64,000 bases of DNA from Burkholderia sp. GAS332. Its GTDB lineage: Bacteria > Pseudomonadota > Gammaproteobacteria > Burkholderiales > Burkholderiaceae. The stretch lies in NCBI GenBank assembly GCA_900142905.1, contig FSRV01000001.1, positions 4,464,001-4,528,000 of the forward strand, in the 5' to 3' direction. Below the pieces are notes generated by a model. That model was not told the DNA's origin. It worked only from the letters and a program-made list of their open reading frames with translations, and did no database searches. Shown in pieces: positions 38,245-46,381 of the stretch. Within the stretch, counting starts at the first letter, position 1. Every line of letters starts with the position of its first letter. The position numbers were made by a program, and so were the translations under genes.

Positions 38245-38271
38245 GCCGGCGCCTCAACGCGAAGCGCCGGC
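38245..38271. terminator. Hairpin between convergent ygjP-like and SnoaL-like genes
   Basis: GCCGGCGC pairs with GCGCCGGC around an 11-nt loop. Just upstream is a 9-bp direct repeat GCCTTGGAG (two copies plus a third variant). Without a T-run it is a probable two-way transcription stop by position only. Confidence 0.45.
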
Positions 38272-38288
38272 CTTCAGAAGCCCGCAAC

Positions 38289-38687
38289 TCAGTCCGTACA
38301 GAAGGTTTCCTGCAGGTGACGCCACGTCACCTTGCCGTGCGCGTCGAGGTCCATCACCGCAGTCGAGCGCCGCACGTTCGCATTGCCCGCGCTGTCGCGC
38401 TGATACTCACGATATTTCACCACTGCACCCGACGGATACTCGGACACGATCTCCATATCGCGGATCGTGATCTGCGAGCCGGGGCGCGCGCCGTTCAGCT
38501 TCGCGAAAATCTCGCGCAGGCCCGTGAAGTCCAGTGCGAGACCGGACGGCATGACCAGCGTGAATTGCGGTGCGAAGCGCGCCATGATGCGATCCAGCGC
38601 GCCGTGATCCGCGGAGCCGTCGAATAAAGCCTGGATTTCGACGTGGATGTCGCCAAGTTCTTTGAAGTAGGGATTGCTGTTATTCAT
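38289..38687 (-). CDS. SnoaL/NTF2-like (DUF4440-type) small protein
   Basis: The 132-aa protein has an alpha+beta cone-fold pattern: an N-terminal helix (FKELGDIHVEIQALFDGSAD), then LDRIMARFAPQFTLVMPSG, LTGLREIFAKL-like helix and strands with WRHLQETFCTD at the end. Proteins of this fold are isomerase- or hydrolase-like or only ligand-binding; no catalytic residue can be fixed. It follows gloA by 26 bp on the same strand, so the two are probably cotranscribed. Confidence 0.75.
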   Translation of the reverse strand: MNNSNPYFKELGDIHVEIQALFDGSADHGALDRIMARFAPQFTLVMPSGLALDFTGLREIFAKLNGARPGSQITIRDMEIVSEYPSGAVVKYREYQRDSAGNANVRRSTAVMDLDAHGKVTWRHLQETFCTD

Positions 38688-38713
38688 CGCTTGTCCTCGC
38701 CCCGCCGCTTACG

Positions 38714-39100
38714 TCACTTTTTCTTCTGAATGAACTCGATCTTGTAGCCGTCCGGATCTTCGACGAAGGCGATCACGGTGGTGCCGTGTTTCATCGGACC
38801 CGCTTCGCGCACGACCTTGCCGCCCTGGGCCTTGATCTTGTCGCATGCCGCGTACGCGTCTTCGACTTCGACTGCGAGGTGCCCGAAGCCGGTGCCGAGG
38901 TCATACGACGGCGTGTCCCAGTTGTGGGTGAGTTCAAGGACGGTGCCGTCGCGTTCGTCTTCATAGCCCACGAAAGCAAGCGTGAACTTGCCGTCCGGAT
39001 AGTCATCGCGGCGCAGCAATTTCATCCCGAGCAGGTCGGTGTAGAAGGCAATCGAACGGTCCAGGTCGCCGACCCGGAGCATGGTATGAAGCAGGCGCAT
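38714..39100 (-). CDS. gloA: Lactoylglutathione lyase (glyoxalase I)
   Basis: GloA converts the hemithioacetal of methylglyoxal and glutathione to S-lactoylglutathione. From the ATG at 39100 (GGGAG upstream) it has 128 aa starting [20 protein letters not shown]. Metal ligands are visible: His5, Glu in VLELTHNWD, His in GFGHLAVEV and Glu in GYKIEFIQ. The size equals the short Ni-dependent E. coli type (135 aa). An upstream in-frame start is not needed. Confidence 0.96.
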   Translation of the reverse strand: MRLLHTMLRVGDLDRSIAFYTDLLGMKLLRRDDYPDGKFTLAFVGYEDERDGTVLELTHNWDTPSYDLGTGFGHLAVEVEDAYAACDKIKAQGGKVVREAGPMKHGTTVIAFVEDPDGYKIEFIQKKK

Positions 39101-39164
39101 CGTGTACTCCCTAGTGCGTGATGTCGAGAACGACAATGTACCCGGAATCACGCCACGCTGCAGC

Positions 39165-39196
39165 GCGTGCCACACGCGGCGAGGCGCATGGCACGC
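39165..39196 (-). terminator. Hairpin just downstream of fadD
   Basis: GCGTGCCA and TGGCACGC form an 8-bp stem starting 7 bp past the fadD stop. No T-run follows. It separates fadD from gloA. Confidence 0.35.
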
Positions 39197-39202
39197 CCGT
39201 TT

Positions 39203-40855
39203 TCAGCCCGCGCTCTTCACCTCGTCGCGCAATGCGCGCCGCAGAATCTTGCCGACGTTGGTCTTCGGCAACTCGCTGCGGAACTCGATGATCTTGGGAC
39301 GCTTGTACCCCGTCAGTTGCTCCTTGCAGAACGAAAAAATATCCGCGTCGGTGAGCGCCGGATCTTTCTTCACCACGTAGAGCTTCACGACCTCGCCAGC
39401 GTCCGCGTCCGGCACGCCGACCGCCACGACCTCAAACACGCCCGGGTGCTTCGCCACCACATCCTCGATTTCGTTCGGATAGACGTTGAATCCCGACACC
39501 AGAATCATGTCCTTCTTCCGGTCGACGATCTTCACGAAGCCCTCTTCCGTCATCACACCGATGTCGCCGGATTTGAAGAAGCCATCCGGCGTCATCACCT
39601 TCGCGGTTTCATCAGGACGGTTCCAGTAGCCGGCCATCACCTGCGGCCCACGAATGCAGATTTCGCCGCGTTCGCCGAGCGGCACTTCGTGGCCGGCGTC
39701 GTCGCGGATCGAAATATCCGTGGACGGCAACGGCAAGCCGACCGTTCCGGTGAACGCGGTGGACATCGGCAGATTGGTCGTGGCGCACGGCGAGGTTTCC
39801 GAGAGCCCATAGCCTTCGACGATCGGCACGCCGGTCAGCGCTTGCCAACGTTGCGCGACAGCCTGCTGCACAGCCATGCCGCCACCGTTCGATTGGACCA
39901 GCTTGGAGAAGTCGAGCGTTTTGAAGTCGGGTTCGTTCAGCAGCGCGTTGAACATGGTGTTCACACCGGGGAACGAGCTGATCGCGTAGCCTTGCAAGGC
40001 TTTGATCAGCCCCGGCAGATCGCGCGGATTCGGAATCAGGATGCCCATGCCGCCGCAACGCATCGTCAGCAGGCCGCAGACCGTCAGCCCAAAGATGTGA
40101 TACAGCGGCAGCGCGACGACCACGATGAACTGCTTGATGTCGGTACGCCCGCGATAGACCGGCTCGCGCCACAACTCCGTTTGCAGAACGTTGGCGATCA
40201 GATTGCCGTGCAGCAAGGTGGCGCCCTTCGAGACGCCGGTGGTGCCACCGGTGTATTGCAACACCGCCACATCGTCTTGCGTAAGCGTGACAGGTGTGAA
40301 GCCCGCGTCCGAACCACGCGCGATGGCATCGTTCAGCGTAATACGCGCAGTTGGCGGCACATTGTCCGCAACCTCAGGACTACCCGCGCCGAGCATCTCG
40401 CCGATCGAGGTCAGCACGACATGCCTGATCGACGTATTCGCCTGCACGGCCTCGAGCGTCTTCGCGAACGGTTCGAGCAGCACGATCGCTTCCGCGCCGC
40501 TGTCGTTCAGCTGATGCTCGAGTTCACGTGGCGTGTACAGCGGATTGACGTTCACCACCACGTAACCGGCACGCAGGATGGCCGCCATGGCCACCGGATA
40601 CTGCAACACATTTGGCAACATCACGGCAATGCGCGCCCCACGCGCAAGGCCTAGCCATTGAAACCACGCCGCGAGGTGGCGCGACTTCGCATCGAGCTCG
40701 CCGTAAGTCAGCTCGCGGCCCATGCAGATGAACGCGCGTTCTGCCGCGTGCGTCTCAAAACTCTGCTCCAGCAAGTCGCCAAGGGAGCTGAACTGCGTAG
40801 TATCGACCTCCGCCGGTACGCCCGGCGGATAAGACTTCAACCAGATTTTTTCCAT
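39203..40855 (-). CDS. fadD: Long-chain fatty-acid-CoA ligase
   Basis: The enzyme activates fatty acids to acyl-CoA via an acyl-adenylate. The 550-aa protein has the ATP-binding P-loop YTGGTTGVSKG at 201-211, the adenylation motif VEGYGLSETSP and GDIGVMTEEGFVKIVDRKKD with the C-terminal PKTNVGKILRRALR lysine. A strong ribosome site (AAGGAGGAG) precedes the ATG, and a 14-bp palindrome lies just before that. It is 83 bp downstream of the alkyl sulfatase gene on the same strand, so it may handle fatty acids derived from alkyl sulfates. Confidence 0.95.
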   Translation of the reverse strand: MEKIWLKSYPPGVPAEVDTTQFSSLGDLLEQSFETHAAERAFICMGRELTYGELDAKSRHLAAWFQWLGLARGARIAVMLPNVLQYPVAMAAILRAGYVVVNVNPLYTPRELEHQLNDSGAEAIVLLEPFAKTLEAVQANTSIRHVVLTSIGEMLGAGSPEVADNVPPTARITLNDAIARGSDAGFTPVTLTQDDVAVLQYTGGTTGVSKGATLLHGNLIANVLQTELWREPVYRGRTDIKQFIVVVALPLYHIFGLTVCGLLTMRCGGMGILIPNPRDLPGLIKALQGYAISSFPGVNTMFNALLNEPDFKTLDFSKLVQSNGGGMAVQQAVAQRWQALTGVPIVEGYGLSETSPCATTNLPMSTAFTGTVGLPLPSTDISIRDDAGHEVPLGERGEICIRGPQVMAGYWNRPDETAKVMTPDGFFKSGDIGVMTEEGFVKIVDRKKDMILVSGFNVYPNEIEDVVAKHPGVFEVVAVGVPDADAGEVVKLYVVKKDPALTDADIFSFCKEQLTGYKRPKIIEFRSELPKTNVGKILRRALRDEVKSAG

Positions 40856-40872
40856 GTCTCCTCCTTAGGTTT

Positions 40873-40886
40873 CGCATCGCGATGCG
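40873..40886. promoter_or_regulatory. Perfect 14-bp palindrome upstream of fadD
   Basis: CGCATCGCGATGCG lies 17 bp before the fadD ATG and next to its ribosome site. It could be an operator or an RNA hairpin affecting translation. It differs from the TetR dyad upstream. Confidence 0.35.
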
Positions 40887-40938
40887 CCAATGCACGATGT
40901 GCCACAGCGCCGGCGCGCCGATGCGAGCCGCTCTGCTT

Positions 40939-42759
40939 CTATCGCGTAGTCAGCGCGGGCATTCGCCGCGCGGGCTGGTCGAAGCAATCGAAGAAGCTGC
41001 GCAACTGCCCGGCCGTGCCACGCTCGAGCACTACTGTGCCGTTCTCGAGGCACTTCGGCAACTGCGTTGCCATGTCGCGCAGCATGCCGTACAAGGTGCT
41101 GGTTTCAAGCGCGAGTTGAACGTCGACCGCCGAAGGGGTGCGCTCGTGAATCTGCAACACGCCACGCCGTAGTTCGAGCGCATGCGTTTCATTGCGATCC
41201 GTCACGCGGAATGCGAGCGTCATCTGCACGTCGGCGCAACGTGCCGGATCGACGTTCACGCTGAAGCGCTGGAACACATTGCGCAACGGTTGGGCGCGCA
41301 ACACGTCCGCCGAGGCGAGACTCGCGCTGCCCCCAAACGGGAGTTCGTCGTAGGCGTGTTCGAGTTCGCGCGCCGCGCTCAGATACCAATTGCGCCAGTT
41401 GGTGTTCACCGTGCGGTAGCCCAATTCGCGCAACGCAGTCGCTTTGAGCTTGCGCGCGTCGGCATCGGATTTATCGAGGCGCACCAGCAGCGTGGCCAGC
41501 TCCGCGGCCCAGCGCCAGTCCGACTCGTCCAACGCCACGCGTGCCGCGGCGCGCACCGCTTCCACGCCGCCCATCATCTTGATCATGCGCGCCGACCGTT
41601 CAGCCCGCGGCAGCGGATCGAGCGACGCCGGATCGCCGTCGAACCAGCCGAGTTGACCGCTATAAACCTGTCGTACCGAATGCTTGACCGTGCCGTAGTA
41701 CTCGCCGAGCCAGGCATGCTCGGCGAGATGCGGCGGCAGAGCGGGAATGGCCTCGGCGAGTTCGTCCGGGCTCAGACCGAAGTTCATGTGACGGATGGTC
41801 TGGTCGTGGATGAACTGGATGGCGTCGCGATACACGCACAGCACCTCGGCGACATACTGCGCGCCCGATACCGGCCGCCCGTGCGCCGGCACCATATGGG
41901 TCGCGTTGAAGCCGCGCATCATGTCGATGGTCTGATACCAGCGCACCGGATCGCGGTAACGCGTGCCGCGCAACGTATGCACGTTCGCCAGACACTCGCC
42001 CTGGATCACTTCCGCCGACAGCAGCACGCCCAGCTCGGGCAGCCACATGACGATTTCGTCGTCAGCTTCCGAGGGCGCGTAGCGGAACTCGAAGCGCACG
42101 CCCGCCAGCACGATATCGAGCTTGTCGTCGAACACACGCGTGGGCGCGAAGAAGCTCGCCGGCTCGGCGATCAGCACCGGTCCGATGCCCGCGTTGACCT
42201 TGCCGGTCGCGCCGGCCGGCAGCAGGGTGCCGAAGCTGTACGCCGAACGCGTGGCGAGAATCGGTGCGACGAGGTTCGCGTTGTTGATCACGGTGTCCAT
42301 CAACGAGCGGTGCGCGATGATCTCCACGCTGCCCGCCTCGAGCGCGGCCTCCTCGACGAAGGCCCGCACGCCGCCCGTGTGGTCCGTGTGGTTGTGCGTG
42401 TAGACCACGGCCTTGACCGGCAGCCCGGCGTGCCGCGGATCGATCGCGCAGAAGTCCTCATAGATGCGTTTCGCTGCGGACACCGCCTCGGTCGCGTCAA
42501 TCACCACGATGCCGTCGTCGCCGACCACGAAGATGATGTTCGCGATCGCATAACCGACCGCGCAATACACGCGCTCGGCGACACGATAGATGCGCTGCGC
42601 CATGCGCCGCGAGTGTTCGGTCAGGCGCGGCGGCACGGTCGGCGCGGCAATGGCGAAGGCGAGATTCACGCCGGCGTCGAACGCGACATCGAGCGGTTCG
42701 CCGATATGCGGCGCGTCGAAGGCGGGATTACGAACTAGTTCGGGGCAACATGAGCTCAT
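40939..42759 (-). CDS. Alkyl sulfatase, metallo-beta-lactamase fold (SdsA1/BDS1 family)
   Basis: These zinc enzymes split sulfate from alkyl sulfates such as dodecyl sulfate, giving alcohol and sulfate. The 606-aa protein shows the binuclear zinc motif THNHTDHTGG at 121-130, a further ligand region (EIVMWLPELGVLLSAEVIQGE), the dimerisation domain around HAWLGEYYGTVKHSVRQVYSGQ, and a C-terminal SCP2-like domain from about 480. No signal peptide is visible, unlike the secreted SdsA1, so it may act in the cytoplasm. A TetR gene lies upstream, with a shared operator dyad between them, and fadD follows. Confidence 0.93.
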   Translation of the reverse strand: MSSCCPELVRNPAFDAPHIGEPLDVAFDAGVNLAFAIAAPTVPPRLTEHSRRMAQRIYRVAERVYCAVGYAIANIIFVVGDDGIVVIDATEAVSAAKRIYEDFCAIDPRHAGLPVKAVVYTHNHTDHTGGVRAFVEEAALEAGSVEIIAHRSLMDTVINNANLVAPILATRSAYSFGTLLPAGATGKVNAGIGPVLIAEPASFFAPTRVFDDKLDIVLAGVRFEFRYAPSEADDEIVMWLPELGVLLSAEVIQGECLANVHTLRGTRYRDPVRWYQTIDMMRGFNATHMVPAHGRPVSGAQYVAEVLCVYRDAIQFIHDQTIRHMNFGLSPDELAEAIPALPPHLAEHAWLGEYYGTVKHSVRQVYSGQLGWFDGDPASLDPLPRAERSARMIKMMGGVEAVRAAARVALDESDWRWAAELATLLVRLDKSDADARKLKATALRELGYRTVNTNWRNWYLSAARELEHAYDELPFGGSASLASADVLRAQPLRNVFQRFSVNVDPARCADVQMTLAFRVTDRNETHALELRRGVLQIHERTPSAVDVQLALETSTLYGMLRDMATQLPKCLENGTVVLERGTAGQLRSFFDCFDQPARRMPALTTR

Positions 42760-42835
42760 GCGGTGTCTCCTTGAATATTCGGCTGCGCGTAGCAGGAATC
42801 GCGCGGCAACTGGATCGGTTGTCGATTAATGGAAT

Positions 42836-42851
42836 CGGAATTCTGATTCCG
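42836..42851. promoter_or_regulatory. Putative TetR operator upstream of the alkyl sulfatase gene
   Basis: CGGAATTCTGATTCCG has half-sites CGGAAT and ATTCCG spaced by 4 bp, lies 77 bp before the sulfatase start and is surrounded by AT-rich DNA. The same half-sites and spacing occur in the TetR gene's own upstream region. Confidence 0.7.
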
Positions 42852-42868
42852 ATTTTTAAGTAAAAAAA

Positions 42869-43558
42869 TCAGCCGTCCGGCAAACCGAGACAGCGTCGCA
42901 AACGAACTTGCAGCCATGACCGCAGTTGCCGGCTGGTGAGCGACAAAGGACCCGGATCGTTCAGCACGCTGTTGACCAGCATGCCGAGAATCATCTGCAG
43001 CGTGGCGCGTACTTCGAATTCGAGCGACTGGGTCGCGTTGTCATCGCTCTTGATGCCGCGCGACTGCGCCAACGCGCTGACGAGACGCGGCACGACGATC
43101 GCCAGAACCTCGTGATTGGTCGATTTCACGGCGTCCCAGCTCGACTTGCGCTGCGACGCCCGCAGCAACGACGCGTGATACAGCCCGCGATTGCGCCGGA
43201 ACGTCGCGACATAAAACGAAATGACCGCGTCGGCAAGCGTGCCCGCATCGTTCGAACGCCAGGCCGGATCGCGCTCGACGGTCTCGCGCACGTACGCGAG
43301 CCCCTCTTCCATCGCCGCGTCCTGGACGACTTCGAAGAAGCTGTCCTTATTGTCGAAGCGGCGATAAAACGCGCCGATCGACGTACCCGCACGCTCGACG
43401 ATATCGTTGATCGACAGATCGTCGAGATTGCCGCTCGTTTCGATCAGCTCGCGACCGGCTTGCAACATGCGAACGAGACCCTGCTGGCTGCGCGTCTGAA
43501 GCGGCGCCGCGATACTGCTGGGCTGCGCTTCGCGGCCGCGTGGTGAAGTCGTCGTCAT
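42869..43558 (-). CDS. TetR-family transcriptional regulator, probable repressor of the alkyl sulfatase gene
   Basis: The 229-aa protein (ATG at 43558, MTTTSPRGREAQ) has a TetR helix-turn-helix at about 30-75: ISNDIVERAG-type helix LSINDIVERAGTSIGAFYRR followed by FDNKDSFFEVV. The rest is the helical ligand-binding domain. It lies 109 bp upstream of the alkyl sulfatase gene, same strand. A 16-bp dyad of the same type precedes both genes, consistent with autoregulation and control of the sulfatase. The ligand may be an alkyl sulfate, fatty alcohol or acyl-CoA; this is inference. Confidence 0.9.
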   Translation of the reverse strand: MTTTSPRGREAQPSSIAAPLQTRSQQGLVRMLQAGRELIETSGNLDDLSINDIVERAGTSIGAFYRRFDNKDSFFEVVQDAAMEEGLAYVRETVERDPAWRSNDAGTLADAVISFYVATFRRNRGLYHASLLRASQRKSSWDAVKSTNHEVLAIVVPRLVSALAQSRGIKSDDNATQSLEFEVRATLQMILGMLVNSVLNDPGPLSLTSRQLRSWLQVRLRRCLGLPDG

Positions 43559-43611
43559 ACGGTGTTCAGCCTGAGTTCGCTGCACTGAGAAAGTGGAAAT
43601 TCACGGCAAAC

Positions 43612-43627
43612 CGGAATCTGGATTCCG
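43612..43627. promoter_or_regulatory. Putative TetR operator upstream of the TetR gene
   Basis: CGGAATCTGGATTCCG sits in a longer perfect palindrome, CCGGAATC-TG-GATTCCGG (43611-43628), 54 bp before the TetR start. It matches the sulfatase-side dyad at both half-sites. Confidence 0.7.
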
Positions 43628-43676
43628 GATCGTCCGCGATTGTGATCGCGGTGTCAACCGCATCCAGGGTAATCAC

Positions 43677-43685
43677 GGGGGGGGG
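43677..43685. repeat. Homopolymer of nine G's upstream of the TetR gene
   Basis: A G9 run lies between the LysR stop and the TetR operator. Such tracts can vary in length during replication; here it would alter spacing upstream of the TetR promoter, not a reading frame. Confidence 0.9.
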
Positions 43686-43709
43686 TCACACAATCGCCCA
43701 GGCGACCGT

Positions 43710-44678
43710 TCAGCGGCCCACTCGCGTCGCCAATGCGTCGGGATTCAGCAAGCCCTGCGCGGCACGGTTGGCGTCCTCCATCACCTGTTCGGCGAGTCCC
43801 AACGCGGAATGCGCGGCGGGCGAAGGCGTGCGCTCAGCCAGATACACCAGCGCGAATTCCAGCGCGAGACGCGGCGGATTGACGAGCGGAATGCGCGCCA
43901 GCCGCCGCGTCTCCAGATCGCGCCGCACCGCGGACGCCGTGGAGAACAGCACGGCATCGGTCTGCGCCACGACGTCCTTCAGCACCGCCACGTCGTTGCA
44001 TTCGATCTGCAACGGGATCTGCTCGTGCGCACGGTATTTGAGCAGGCGATGCAGGGCATCCTTCATGAACGCGGGCAAAGTCACCGACACCAGCGGAAAC
44101 TCGCGCAACGCTGAGAGCGGCACCGTGTCGCGCGCAAACAAGGGATGATCCGGTCGCGCGAACCAGCCGCCCTCGTGGCGCGGCAGACGCTGCAACGTGA
44201 CATCCGGCGTCACGGGCGGCACACGGCGGTCGGTGACCAGAAAGTCGATCTGCTCGGCGCGCAGCTTGGCGAGCAGCCCATCGCCTTCGCCAAGTTCGAT
44301 CGCCACTTTAATCTTCGGAAAGCGCCGCGCGAACTCCACCAGCAGGTCCGGCAGCAGCACGACCGCCGCGTAGGGTCCGAGGCCGATGCGCACCTCGCCG
44401 AGTTCGTGCGCCTTCAGCAGTTCGACGTCGCGAAACAGGCAGCGCGTTTCGAACAACACGCGCCGGGCGCGCTCGACCAGCAGCCGCCCGGCCGCCGTCA
44501 TTGCGACGCCGCGTGCCGCGCGGTCGAACAGTTTCATGCCGACTTCCTCTTCGAGCGCCTGAATGCTGCGGCTCAACGCCGGCTGGCTCAGATGAACCCG
44601 CTCGGCCGCGCGCGCAAAACTGCCTTCCTCCGCGAGCGCGATAAGATGGGTAAGGCGGCGGGAATTGACCTCATGCAT
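43710..44678 (-). CDS. LysR-type transcriptional regulator
   Basis: The 322-aa protein (ATG at 44678) begins MHEVNSRRLTHLIALAEEGS. Its HTH reads SFARAAERVHLSQPALSRSI. The C-terminal two-lobe inducer domain (about 95-300) includes GEVRIGLGPYAAVVLLPDLL. It is divergent from the MFS permease gene with 102 bp between the starts, the usual layout for a LysR protein and its target. The inducer is unknown. Confidence 0.92.
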   Translation of the reverse strand: MHEVNSRRLTHLIALAEEGSFARAAERVHLSQPALSRSIQALEEEVGMKLFDRAARGVAMTAAGRLLVERARRVLFETRCLFRDVELLKAHELGEVRIGLGPYAAVVLLPDLLVEFARRFPKIKVAIELGEGDGLLAKLRAEQIDFLVTDRRVPPVTPDVTLQRLPRHEGGWFARPDHPLFARDTVPLSALREFPLVSVTLPAFMKDALHRLLKYRAHEQIPLQIECNDVAVLKDVVAQTDAVLFSTASAVRRDLETRRLARIPLVNPPRLALEFALVYLAERTPSPAAHSALGLAEQVMEDANRAAQGLLNPDALATRVGR

Positions 44679-44780
44679 AGCTTGCAAGCTCCCGATGACG
44701 AGAATGCACTTGAACAATTCGTTTATACCACCTCAAATGGGCGAAAACCCAGCGCCCCGCGCGAGAATTGGAGACACGTT

Positions 44781-46127
44781 TTGCCCACCATCCCCAGCAG
44801 CACGAAACGCTGCACGGCGCTCGGCGCCGACGCTACGCCGGCTCACCCCACCCACGCACGCGACTCCGCGCAGGGGCGCCGCTGGGTGATTGTCGCCTCG
44901 CTGTTCCTGTTCATGCTGATCAACTTCGCCGACAAGGCCGTGATCGGTCTGGTCGCGATCCCCATGATGCATGACATGCAGTTGACGCACGGTCAGTTCG
45001 GCCTCGTCGGCAGTGCGTTTTTTGTGTTGTTCTCGATTTCGGGTATCGCCGTCGGCCTGATTGCCGACCGCGTCAATATGAAATGGCTGCTCGCCGCACT
45101 CGCGCTGATCTGGGCGGTGGCGCAGTTGCCGCTCGCATGGCCGACCAGCTTTGCCGTGTTGTTGTTATGCCGGGTCCTGCTGGGTGCGGGCGAAGGGCCG
45201 GCGGCGCCACTCGCGCTGCATGTGGTCTACACCTGGTTCGACGACCACGAGCGCAATCTGCCCACCACCATCGTTCTACAAGGGGCGACCGCAGGCGTCA
45301 TCATCGCGGGACCGTTGCTCACCTATATCTCGCAACAGTGGCACTGGCACGCGACCTTTCTCACGCTCGGCGCAGTCGGCGTCGGCTGGACTGCTTTGTG
45401 GCTGTGCCTGGGCAAGACGGGCAATCGTCAGCACAACCCATCACCCGCGTTTGCCGCCGCGGCGGCCGGCCCGCGCGCTGCGCCATTGCGCTTTCGGCGC
45501 ATGCTCAGCGACCGCACCGTCATCGGCGTGATGCTGCAATGCTTTGTCGGCTACGCGGTGGTCGCGATCGGTTTCACCTGGGTGCCCGCGTATTTCCGGC
45601 TCGGCCTCGGCTTTGATGCGACCCGGGCCGGTTGGTTGTTCGCGCTGCAAGTCGCCGCGCAGATCCCGCTCGGCATCGCGCTCGCCATGGTTTCGCATCG
45701 AATGCTCAAGCGCGGCGTGCCATCGAAGGCGGCGCGCGGCAAACTGATCAGCGCGGCCTGCGTGGTCAGCGGGTTGGCGTACTGCTCACTGTTGTTCGGT
45801 GCGCCGCCGTTCGTCAAGATCGCGTTGATGGGGCTCGCCAGCGCGTTGGCGATTCAGACTTTCACCTTCGGCCCGATGCTGGTCGCCGAAGTCGCGCCCG
45901 TGGTGCGGCGCGGAGCGCTGCTCGCGATCACCAACTCGATCGTCACCACCGCCGGACTGATCGGCCCCGTCGCGATGGGCAAGCTGGTCGGCGTGGCCGG
46001 CGACGCCCGTGGCTATGAGATCGGCTTCGGGATAACCGGCGTGTTGCTGCTGATCGTCGGTGCGGCGGGTTTCGTGTTGATCGATCCACAGCGGTCGAAG
46101 CGGCGCATGGAAGGCTCGCCTGAGTGA
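44781..46127 (+). CDS. MFS transporter, ACS (anion:cation symporter)-like
   Basis: I place the start at the TTG at 44781, which has GGAGA 6 nt upstream; the frame is open further left but only as antisense of the LysR gene. This gives 448 aa with 12 spans from about residue 35. The N-terminal span motif LFMLINFADKAVIGLVAIPM resembles ACS-family uptake systems for organic anions (hexuronates, aromatic acids). GLIADRVNMKWLLA is the loop 2-3 motif. The substrate is unknown; the divergent LysR regulator probably controls it. Confidence 0.82.
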   Translation: MPTIPSSTKRCTALGADATPAHPTHARDSAQGRRWVIVASLFLFMLINFADKAVIGLVAIPMMHDMQLTHGQFGLVGSAFFVLFSISGIAVGLIADRVNMKWLLAALALIWAVAQLPLAWPTSFAVLLLCRVLLGAGEGPAAPLALHVVYTWFDDHERNLPTTIVLQGATAGVIIAGPLLTYISQQWHWHATFLTLGAVGVGWTALWLCLGKTGNRQHNPSPAFAAAAAGPRAAPLRFRRMLSDRTVIGVMLQCFVGYAVVAIGFTWVPAYFRLGLGFDATRAGWLFALQVAAQIPLGIALAMVSHRMLKRGVPSKAARGKLISAACVVSGLAYCSLLFGAPPFVKIALMGLASALAIQTFTFGPMLVAEVAPVVRRGALLAITNSIVTTAGLIGPVAMGKLVGVAGDARGYEIGFGITGVLLLIVGAAGFVLIDPQRSKRRMEGSPE

Positions 46128-46134
46128 GACTCGC

Positions 46135-46157
46135 GCCACACTTACGTGTGGCCTTTG
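46135..46157 (+). terminator. Hairpin downstream of the MFS gene
   Basis: GCCACAC / GTGTGGC stem with a TTAC loop, 8 bp past the stop. T-rich patches (CTTT, CTTTT) follow within 15 bp. Confidence 0.5.
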
Positions 46158-46381
46158 CGTGACTTTTGCGTCGCCTTTGCGCCCCATCCGGGCCGCTTCC
46201 TTCACGTGCGGTTATGCGGCTTGCCACCCCCCTTCCTGCGTCATCCGAGTCATTGACTAAATTCATCTGACGGTACATTCTTCTGCACACCGTCCAACTA
46301 CGGCATCCTAAGAGACGGCATAGCACACAGAGCGAATCCAGCAGAAACTGACCCAGATCTGTTCTACTCGAGGACTACCGT

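Noticed and set aside
39167-40654. 495-codon open frame antisense to fadD
   Set aside because: Same GC-driven artefact; composition rich in His, Arg and Asp with no recognisable fold.
44145-44780. Upstream extension of the MFS transporter frame to 660 codons
   Set aside because: The extra part is antisense to the LysR gene and shows no membrane or MFS sequence; a TTG with a ribosome site at 44781 fits the family length.
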